This document shows, piece by piece, positions 58,359 to 64,000 of a stretch of 64,000 bases of DNA. The position numbers and the translations under genes were made by a program. Numbering within the stretch: position 1 is the first letter of the stretch; every line of letters begins with the position of its first letter. This stretch comes from a virus, in IMG/VR virus record IMGVR_UViG_3300045995_000345, positions 1 to 64,000 of that record; one strand, 5' to 3'. Below the pieces are notes generated by a model, which worked only from the letters and a program-made list of their open reading frames with translations, was not told the origin of the DNA and made no database searches.

Positions 58359-58678
58359 AGACTCGCAAGTCACACTTTGAATTCGACGCGCACAGTTCCA
58401 TGTGGCGTGGAACGTTCGATCCAACCACAGAGACATTCAGCCTATGGAAAAAGAACTCTCGAAAGACCAAGCGCCTGCGCCTGAGCGGGGACCAGATAGT
58501 GGACGCGGCAGTGGGGCAGCTCCACTTCGTATGCTCTACACCGATCGTGAAGGAGTCCAGTGGACCCTCAGCGACATCACCGAGAACAAGTCCTTCCCCG
58601 GATTCATCAACGCCGTCCGAGTTAAAGACGGACGAAGAATCTGCATCAACGCCAGCACCAGCAACCCTGATACCCTGA
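58355..58678 (+). CDS. hypothetical protein, overlapped by next frame
   Basis: 107 residues from an ATGA-coupled start. The first ~60 residues (MKTRKSHFEFDAHSSMWRG) look protein-like, while the last part is Ser/Pro/Thr-rich and lies opposite the better frame at 58444. Either two overlapping genes or a +1 shift joins them. Confidence 0.45.
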   Translation: MKTRKSHFEFDAHSSMWRGTFDPTTETFSLWKKNSRKTKRLRLSGDQIVDAAVGQLHFVCSTPIVKESSGPSATSPRTSPSPDSSTPSELKTDEESASTPAPATLIP

Positions 58679-58689
58679 GAATTCTATGA
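58444..58689 (+). CDS. hypothetical protein in alternative frame
   Basis: 81 residues from ATG at 58444; a later ATG is at 58531. The C-terminal half (GVQWTLSDITENKSFPGFIN) is convincing, and the stop overlaps the SSB start by ATGA. The N-terminal part may be shadow. Confidence 0.55.
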   Translation: MEKELSKDQAPAPERGPDSGRGSGAAPLRMLYTDREGVQWTLSDITENKSFPGFINAVRVKDGRRICINASTSNPDTLRIL

Positions 58690-59138
58690 TCGGCAAAGCT
58701 ACACTCATCGGCCGCGTCACACGCTGCACCCTCGTTTCACCAGACGGAAAGAAACCGTTCGCGTCCGTCGCCATTGAAGACTTGGTGGGCCGAGAATGGA
58801 ACGGCAAGACCTACCACGACAAGGCAGAGATCAAATGCTACCGGCAGCCGGAGGGGCTGGTTCAATCCATGGTCCTTGGCTGCGTCGTGATGGCGTCAGG
58901 CACGCCGAAGGCCGAGACGAACGAATGGCAGGGGAAGACCTACGGCAAGCTCACCATGATGGCCGATGACTTCTGCGTGGTGCAGGCTGCGGGTGGGAGT
59001 GCGGCGCCGGCTCCGGCTACAACGGCAGCACGCCCAGCAACCACAGCAGCGCCAGCGCCACAGAGCGCGACGGCGCCAGCCCCAGCGCAATCACCGGCTG
59101 CAATGGCGGAGGATAAAGATGATTCGATTCCGTTTTGA
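58686..59138 (+). CDS. ssb: single-stranded DNA-binding protein
   Basis: 150 residues. An OB-fold-like N-terminal part (MIGKATLIGRVTRCTLVSPD) is followed by an Ala/Pro/Thr-rich tail and an acidic tip ending DDSIPF, the hallmark of SSB partner-binding ends. Works with the helicase and RecT/exonuclease genes. Confidence 0.8.
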   Translation: MIGKATLIGRVTRCTLVSPDGKKPFASVAIEDLVGREWNGKTYHDKAEIKCYRQPEGLVQSMVLGCVVMASGTPKAETNEWQGKTYGKLTMMADDFCVVQAAGGSAAPAPATTAARPATTAAPAPQSATAPAPAQSPAAMAEDKDDSIPF

Positions 59139-59142
59139 CCCT

Positions 59143-59763
59143 ATGAAACCTCTCTCCCCCGAATTCCACAAGTACGCTTGGGACTTCAAACTCCTGCGCC
59201 GCCGCGACCGAATCGCCATGTTCATCAAGACCCGCGGAAAGTCAGTTTCTTACGAGGTGGTGAAGGTGAAGGATCAAAAGGCTCACACCTGGCCGGCTGG
59301 GAATACCACCGAAGCCTGCGAGAATCTTCCAGGCTCCAACGAGTGGGGCGTAAAAGGCTGGACCTACCAGACCGAAGAAGACGCTCTCCACAAGTTCAAC
59401 GCTCTTGCGGCCAGCCAACAATCCCAAGGCGAACCTGCTTCGTCTCCCACGCCCAGCACCCGCCCCCGAAGCGTATCTTCGATGGCATGTGACAGCCACA
59501 TCCCAGATGGCTTCCTTCCCAGGGCCGGCATTGATGTCGGTGACGGTTGTAGAGCGTACAGCCGCGACACCAGCCCAGATGCTCCAGGGTATTCTCGCGC
59601 GACCTCCAGCTCCAGAACCGAGCCAGCGTCAGTCCAATCTTCAACCAACGGCGCGGAGTCAGATGCTCTCTGCGCACAGCTTGCCGCCACTCGATCACTC
59701 GCTTCTTTGCGCACAACCAAAATAAAGGGTTCATCGATTCTGGATCTGCCGGTTGACGGCTGA
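59143..59763 (+). CDS. hypothetical protein
   Basis: 206 residues from ATG at 59143. The first ~100 residues are a compact Trp-containing domain (EFHKYAWDFKLLRRRDRIAM), the rest Ser/Ala/Pro-rich. Palindrome site 21 is read as GKSVSY. No family recognised. Confidence 0.5.
   Translation: MKPLSPEFHKYAWDFKLLRRRDRIAMFIKTRGKSVSYEVVKVKDQKAHTWPAGNTTEACENLPGSNEWGVKGWTYQTEEDALHKFNALAASQQSQGEPASSPTPSTRPRSVSSMACDSHIPDGFLPRAGIDVGDGCRAYSRDTSPDAPGYSRATSSSRTEPASVQSSTNGAESDALCAQLAATRSLASLRTTKIKGSSILDLPVDG
59234..59252. repeat. dispersed 19-bp palindrome, site 21
   Basis: GCGGAAAGTCAGTTTCTTA lies in the 206-residue gene and is read as GKSVSY. The outer bases are degenerate. Confidence 0.78.
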
Positions 59764-59806
59764 ACAGACGCAGCGTAACTCAACGCTGAACCAAAGCAAA
59801 CACACC

Positions 59807-60280
59807 ATGAAGACACCGGGACAGATCAACTTCGAGGCGTTCCATAAAAGGCCGGAGCCGCCGAATTATTATACCGATTCGCAGTACTCTCAGAGGGACT
59901 GGGAGCGCGCTGCCCAGGCCGTCATCAAGGACTACGAACAGCGCCAGTCCCAGATCACCAGCGGGGGCATCGTGAAGCCTACGACGCCACTCTCGCTCGG
60001 ACCAGAAGTCGGAAGATGCTCGGAGTGCCATCGATGCACATGGGCTCGTAGCGATCTTGGAACTCCATGCGGAATGACACAACCAGATGGATCGCGATGC
60101 TTGGGAGTATTTGGAGAAGCCGTATTTGTTTCCGAATCGACTCAACCCTGCATCACCGGAAACTGCATCCAGGCCGGCGGCTACCCCAATGCCACCATCA
60201 CCATGGACGCTGACATCACCCAGATCCAGAACTTCCCATCCAACCTGCTCTTCAAGCGGGTCAAACTCACACTCGAATGA
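59807..60280 (+). CDS. hypothetical protein with Cys cluster
   Basis: 157 residues from ATG at 59807. A C-x-x-C...C pattern (RCSECHRCTW, then CGM and CLG) could bind zinc. The N-terminal part is charged helical. Confidence 0.5.
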   Translation: MKTPGQINFEAFHKRPEPPNYYTDSQYSQRDWERAAQAVIKDYEQRQSQITSGGIVKPTTPLSLGPEVGRCSECHRCTWARSDLGTPCGMTQPDGSRCLGVFGEAVFVSESTQPCITGNCIQAGGYPNATITMDADITQIQNFPSNLLFKRVKLTLE

Positions 60281-60537
60281 ATCCTGAACGAAAACAAGTC
60301 CCCGTGCATTGCGCCCATGGCAGTCCATGCACGCCCTGCATCATTTACATCGAGAGGCCGGTTCCTGAGTTCGGCATGGATGGCTGGGAGAAGAAGAGCC
60401 TGCAACTCTTCATCGACGAAGCCGACACCATCGTTAGCGCGCTGGTGGCCAGCCTTCCTGGCGGAACCCTCTCCCAGGTACACGCCCGGCTGGCTCAGCA
60501 CTTCGCGGACAAGTGCCTGCTCAGGGTAACCTCGTAA
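60277..60537 (+). CDS. hypothetical protein
   Basis: 86 residues, start by ATGA overlap. HCAHGSPCTPC near the N-terminus may be a metal site; the rest is helical (QLFIDEADTIVSALVASLPG). Confidence 0.5.
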   Translation: MNPERKQVPVHCAHGSPCTPCIIYIERPVPEFGMDGWEKKSLQLFIDEADTIVSALVASLPGGTLSQVHARLAQHFADKCLLRVTS

Positions 60538-60542
60538 ACACC

Positions 60543-60821
60543 ATGTTCAAAGTCACCATCGAAGCAGTAGGAGAAACAAGAGACATAGCAATCGCTCAGG
60601 CTATCTCCTGCGCGTCCGGGCTGATTGGCCACCCCAATATGGGCATCTATTCGGTGGGGTCCACAGTGAGAGGATCCACAGCCTCGGTCAGTCCAGTGGA
60701 AGCTCGAGAACAGAAGCCTCTGGATGTCGGGATGGCGCGCGTGGATCGATTCGCGAAACTGGCGGTTCAGCCAACGAAGCCCGAACGCTACTCCCCGCTA
60801 CGGAGAAATCCTCCAGCTTAA
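60543..60821 (+). CDS. hypothetical protein
   Basis: 92 residues. The first half is beta-alpha (MFKVTIEAVGETRDIAIAQA). Its 3' part converges with the opposite-strand nuclease-like gene over 134 bases. Its TAA stop lies in palindrome site 22. Confidence 0.5.
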   Translation: MFKVTIEAVGETRDIAIAQAISCASGLIGHPNMGIYSVGSTVRGSTASVSPVEAREQKPLDVGMARVDRFAKLAVQPTKPERYSPLRRNPPA

Positions 60822-61161
60822 AAACCCGCTTTCTAATCTCCCACTTCATGGCCTTCCCTCCGCGCTTCACCTTGAGCTTCCTCCAGCCCCACAGTTCAAG
60901 GTGAGCGCCAGGAGTCTTCAGCCAGTCCACGCAGTCCTTTGCCTTCTCGCCAAGCATAGCAAGTTCGTGTTCCCGGAACGCCTGTCCCGTTGACTGAATG
61001 CCGATCACGCCACGGGAATGATCGAGGGCAAGTATATCGATGCACCCGAACAGGTCTTGACGAATTCCGTGCGGACCCACGAAGCGGTTGAACTTCTCCA
61101 CGATCCCCGCGCGGTGCCCCTGCTTCCTGATCTCCGCTAGCGTTCTCTGGGTTGGGCTCAT
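60688..61161 (-). CDS. VRR-NUC/PD-(D/E)XK nuclease-like protein
   Basis: 157 residues. LFGCIDILALDHSRGVIGIQ contains the D...(x)nQ/E-type active-site spacing of small phage nucleases. A role in Holliday or repair processing is inferred. The C-terminal ~40 residues overlap the convergent gene. Confidence 0.6.
   Translation of the reverse strand: MSPTQRTLAEIRKQGHRAGIVEKFNRFVGPHGIRQDLFGCIDILALDHSRGVIGIQSTGQAFREHELAMLGEKAKDCVDWLKTPGAHLELWGWRKLKVKRGGKAMKWEIRKRVFKLEDFSVAGSSVRASLAEPPVSRIDPRAPSRHPEASVLELPLD
60818..60836. repeat. dispersed 19-bp palindrome, site 22
   Basis: TTAAAAACCCGCTTTCTAA has an AAAA core. It supplies the TAA of the plus-strand 92-residue gene at the convergent junction. Confidence 0.72.
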
Positions 61162-61208
61162 GATTCATTATCCTCGCACTGCCCCCTCAGGTGGACCCTG
61201 GTCCGCTC

Positions 61209-61403
61209 CTATTCCCTCACTATCCATTCCCGCACCTGGCCGTAGCGGGCGTACCAGTTTCCGGTTCCGTGGCTCACTCGGATAGTCCCGCTTGCCAGCT
61301 CGGACTCATAGCGTGTGGCGAAGATGATCACGGCGTCGAAATGCTCACCCAACGCTTCAGCAGCTTCGCGCACACGCTTTTCGTCTGGAGAAAAGTCGGT
61401 CAC
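61209..61403 (-). CDS. small hypothetical protein
   Basis: 64 residues, start overlaps the upstream stop by ATGA. Predicted alpha-beta (EALGEHFDAVIIFATRYESE). No family recognised. Confidence 0.55.
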   Translation of the reverse strand: MTDFSPDEKRVREAAEALGEHFDAVIIFATRYESELASGTIRVSHGTGNWYARYGQVREWIVRE

Positions 61404-62473
61404 TGGGAGTTGGGTTTCAGAGGCTGTCTGAGCTGCCCAGTGAGTCGTTTTATTTCGGTCGCCAGATCTCCGTTCTGCTGAACCAGCTCACCCTCCCTCT
61501 GGTTGAGTCGTTCTATCTCCAGCCTGAGTTCGTCTATCTGATTCAGGAGTTCTGTTCTGGACTGCTCCAGTTCCTGTTCCCTATGGAACGGGATATACAC
61601 CACGCTCTGCGCATCGGTGCCCGCCTGAACCAACCGCGTGAAGTCGCCGCACGCGATAGCTTGCTTGAAAGCTTCGATCGTCTGTTCCCTCGTAACACCC
61701 TCGATGGCGACAAGCTTTTCGTCGATCATCTTCTTGATGGCTTCGTCTGCCTTCGCCCTGTAAGCAGCGAACCCGTAGTTCCCGTCCGCGCATTCAGCAG
61801 CAGTCCTCGGCATGGGACCAGGAGTAATCTGAGTTGCGCTCTTCCCAGCCGGCATACCATCCGCGAACGATTTCGGCGTGGGGAACGTGAACGCGCCTTT
61901 CTCCTTGAGCATTTTTTCAAGCGCGGCCTCATAGGCATCGGATGTATATCTCGACCCCCGCTCCATCGGGGGGCCTGGAACTAATATCGGCAACCTGCTT
62001 CTCATCCCGATCAACTCCTCCAAGATCCGCTCCAGCAATCCCAGCGACTTGTCACTCATGGCGAAGTGGCGCTCGTTGACCCTGTCAGCTTCCTTCGGCG
62101 GCGCCGTCTTGAACGCCTCCCGGTAGAGAACCTCTTCCCGAACGCGCTCCGCTGCCACCCACCATGCATTCAGAACTTCAGGAATCAAGCTCTCGAATTT
62201 CAGCCCAGGCAGACGAGTGTCCGCCTCCTCTCCGTGCGCCGCCCGGTAACCTGAGTTCCACCCCAGGTAAGCCACCTCCGCCAGGGACACCTTAGAAACT
62301 GAGTTTCCAGGCAGCGGCGGATCCCCAATCAAGGCGTCCAGACCACGCTGGGTTTCCTCACGCGAAAGCCCCACTTTCGGAACCTCTCCCGGGGCCATGG
62401 AAGTCATCCCGGGGATTCCCCCGGAAACGTTACCACCCGAAATCCCACCCAAACCGACAGTCTGATCGTTCAT
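61400..62473 (-). CDS. hypothetical protein with C-terminal coiled coil
   Basis: 357 residues. The first ~40 are Gly/Pro-rich, a helical middle follows, and residues ~305-350 form a clear coiled coil (LLNQIDELRLEIERLNQREG). Palindrome site 23 is read as GNSVSK. Possibly a structural or regulatory oligomer. Confidence 0.55.
   Translation of the reverse strand: MNDQTVGLGGISGGNVSGGIPGMTSMAPGEVPKVGLSREETQRGLDALIGDPPLPGNSVSKVSLAEVAYLGWNSGYRAAHGEEADTRLPGLKFESLIPEVLNAWWVAAERVREEVLYREAFKTAPPKEADRVNERHFAMSDKSLGLLERILEELIGMRSRLPILVPGPPMERGSRYTSDAYEAALEKMLKEKGAFTFPTPKSFADGMPAGKSATQITPGPMPRTAAECADGNYGFAAYRAKADEAIKKMIDEKLVAIEGVTREQTIEAFKQAIACGDFTRLVQAGTDAQSVVYIPFHREQELEQSRTELLNQIDELRLEIERLNQREGELVQQNGDLATEIKRLTGQLRQPLKPNSQ
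62292..62310. repeat. dispersed 19-bp palindrome, site 23
   Basis: TTAGAAACTGAGTTTCCAG lies in the coiled-coil gene and is read on the minus strand as GNSVSK. Confidence 0.88.
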
Positions 62474-62523
62474 CTGAATGCCTTTCTTTACATGTTGCGT
62501 AGCTCAAGGACGCGTTTTTAGCC

Positions 62524-62793
62524 TCAGGGTGCCACCTTGGTAGCCAAACCCCCTCCCGACGCGTCCACGGAAGGTTCTTTTTTCTGACCCACCCAAACCC
62601 CGCTGGGACCCCAGCGATCCCGATAATCCGAAACCGCCTTGTCCGCCCACCGAGTTGCCGTTTCCGGTTGCTCCACCCCGATGACCCCGGAAAGCGTCAC
62701 CCACACCCTAACCCAGAGGTCCTTCTCCTGAGCCATGGCTTGGGCCTTCAACGCCTGCTCATCAATCCTCCGCTCAAGTTGTTCCATTGTCAT
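62524..62793 (-). CDS. hypothetical protein
   Basis: 89 residues from ATG at 62793, coupled by ATGA. Helical N-terminal part (MTMEQLERRIDEQALKAQAM) and a Trp-rich C-terminal part. No family recognised. Confidence 0.5.
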   Translation of the reverse strand: MTMEQLERRIDEQALKAQAMAQEKDLWVRVWVTLSGVIGVEQPETATRWADKAVSDYRDRWGPSGVWVGQKKEPSVDASGGGLATKVAP

Positions 62794-63032
62794 GCTGCAC
62801 CTCCAGCTTCTTCCACCACGTCCACCCTCGCTCCAAGAACCTCCTTGAACTCCCCGATCTTGGCCGTGTCCATCTGAAACCTCAAAGACGCATACCCAGC
62901 AGGACACGTTGTGTCCCAGCCAGCGTATATCACTTTCGCACCAGTCGTGATGATCGCCTCCGCCAGCCGGTAGCCGGACACCTTCGTCAGCCTCCACGGA
63001 TCTGCCTCTCCAATCGAATAGCTCTGTATCAT
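62790..63032 (-). CDS. hypothetical protein
   Basis: 80 residues, ATGA-coupled on both sides. Beta-alpha composition (RLAEAIITTGAKVIYAGWDT). No motif known. Confidence 0.55.
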   Translation of the reverse strand: MIQSYSIGEADPWRLTKVSGYRLAEAIITTGAKVIYAGWDTTCPAGYASLRFQMDTAKIGEFKEVLGARVDVVEEAGGAA

Positions 63033-63376
63033 GATTTTGCCTTTCTCGCTTCCTTCATCTCCACCTGCACCTGCTTCATCGCCGCGTAGTGACTCCCCTC
63101 CAGCTTCCCAGTCTTCAACATGTTCGCCTCCGCACGGCGCTCAACCTCCACGACGAATAGGTCCAACGCTTCCTCAAAACCAGGCACCGGCAACGATCGC
63201 ACGTCCGGATGCTCTTCTCGCAACACGGAACTCCGCACAACCTCAGCCGAGTAGCTCCACGCGTTCCTATACCTCTGTTCCAACAATCCCCACGGTATAG
63301 GTTGCTCCATACCAAGGCGCGCGTAGAACGCTTCGTGATTCAACTCGCCCAACCGAAATTCAGCGGTCTTGCTCAT
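63029..63376 (-). CDS. hypothetical protein
   Basis: 115 residues, ATGA-coupled, helical with a charged C-terminal part (AMKQVQVEMKEARKAKS). No family recognised. Confidence 0.55.
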   Translation of the reverse strand: MSKTAEFRLGELNHEAFYARLGMEQPIPWGLLEQRYRNAWSYSAEVVRSSVLREEHPDVRSLPVPGFEEALDLFVVEVERRAEANMLKTGKLEGSHYAAMKQVQVEMKEARKAKS

Positions 63377-63954
63377 AGTTCCTCTGGTTTCATGTATGGC
63401 AGCCCAACAAACGCGAATACCTCAGCCTCCGATCCCATTGCGCGCGCCTCGCCGCTACCACTATTTGTAAATCCAGATCCATACGGATTCCACTTCCACC
63501 CGCGCTCCTGCGCCGCCATGCAGATTCGAGTGTTGCTGTCCGCCGGCCCCGTCCGACACACCAGATAGTTCCACCAGTTCTCCGCCGTCGCCGCAAACAA
63601 GTCCACAGGCATGCCCGTAGCACAGTGGCGCATCAGCTTGTTCTTCGGCCCATACATCTCCGACCCATTCACGTTCTTACGCCTCTCCAACACCCCGGCC
63701 CTCTCCAATCCCGCAATCACTTCATCCGCAAGATTCACCGTGATGCTCGCAAACATGTCCGCAGGATCAGCCCTCACCTCAGTCTTCCCAATGTAGAGTA
63801 TCTCCACATCACCCACCGTCTCCTTCCGCCTACGCAACGAACCCGCAACGATAATCCGCTCACACGCCGGCCCCAGCACAGCGCACAGCTCGTCCGACAC
63901 CGCAAGGCCAACAGCCCTGTCGTATCGCTTCTTCTCTGTCGTTGTGCTTTCCAT
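63373..63954 (-). CDS. Pol-beta/PolX-like nucleotidyltransferase
   Basis: 193 residues. VAGSLRRRKETVGDVEIL gives the GS...D-x-E motif (Gly38-Ser39, Asp49, Glu51) of Pol-beta-type nucleotidyltransferases; the third carboxylate could be Asp in PVDLFA. A WWNYLVCRTGP segment is typical of phage members. Possible repair or RNA/DNA end modification. GGAG precedes the ATG. Confidence 0.7.
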   Translation of the reverse strand: MESTTTEKKRYDRAVGLAVSDELCAVLGPACERIIVAGSLRRRKETVGDVEILYIGKTEVRADPADMFASITVNLADEVIAGLERAGVLERRKNVNGSEMYGPKNKLMRHCATGMPVDLFAATAENWWNYLVCRTGPADSNTRICMAAQERGWKWNPYGSGFTNSGSGEARAMGSEAEVFAFVGLPYMKPEEL

Positions 63955-63964
63955 AGCTCCTCTC

Positions 63965-64000
63965 TCAATCCACCGGCAACGAATCCAAAGTTACTTCATC
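63965..64000 (-). CDS. C-terminal end of an unknown gene
   Basis: The last codons read DEVTLDSLPVD and stop just before the nucleotidyltransferase gene; the rest lies outside the window. Confidence 0.5.
   Translation of the reverse strand, partial: DEVTLDSLPVD

Noticed and set aside
1-64000. tRNA or rRNA genes
   Set aside because: No cloverleaf with TTC-loop consensus or rRNA-like stretch was recognised by reading; not computed.

Overview
This window is a piece of a tailed double-stranded DNA phage or prophage. It holds a complete virion module (terminase large subunit, portal, scaffold-like, capsid, head-tail adaptor, tail tube/nozzle-like, fibre-like and internal virion proteins), a lysis region, RecT/RecE-like recombination, a DUF1376-like protein, a DnaB-type helicase, SSB and a tyrosine recombinase. 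There is no tape-measure, sheath or baseplate gene, so a short-tailed (podovirus-like) particle is the best inference. Both window ends cut genes. The host cannot be named from the sequence. Many starts lack a clear Shine-Dalgarno, and small genes are chained by ATGA or GTGA overlaps.

Layout. (1) 1-10921, plus strand: an AAA+/VWA (CobS/CobT-like) pair, an AAA+ clamp-loader-like ATPase, a frameshifted DNA methyltransferase, many small zinc-ribbon or unknown proteins, a tyrosine integrase, and an HNH protein behind a structured RNA leader. (2) 10926-44472, minus strand: late genes. Read in the direction of transcription they are small proteins, portal, scaffold-like, capsid, decoration-like proteins, an adaptor fused to a phosphatase, a glycan-modification cluster with an XRE/sigma-4 regulator, tail and fibre proteins, a GNAT protein, internal virion proteins and a 3466-residue giant. 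(3) 44569-46143, plus strand: terminase large subunit, divergent from the portal operon. (4) 46165-51604, minus strand: lysis-like membrane and lipoproteins plus two fibre-like proteins, interrupted by a plus-strand HNH-type endonuclease. (5) 51788-60821, plus strand: recT, exonuclease, small membrane protein, endolysin, a second copy of the structured RNA, DUF1376-like protein, DnaB, SSB and accessory genes. (6) 60688-64000, minus strand: nuclease-like, coiled-coil and nucleotidyltransferase genes.

Two features go beyond ordinary annotation. First, an imperfect 19-bp palindrome (consensus TTRGAAASTSASTTTCYAR) occurs 23 times across the window, inside genes, between genes, and over stop and start codons. 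Nearly all intragenic copies lie in one reading frame. It looks like a genome-wide binding site for a dimeric protein. Second, two leaders at 10108-10240 and 55510-55641 share an unusual conserved core and helices that differ in sequence but keep their pairing. Together these form a pseudoknot directly before a start codon, consistent with a regulatory RNA.
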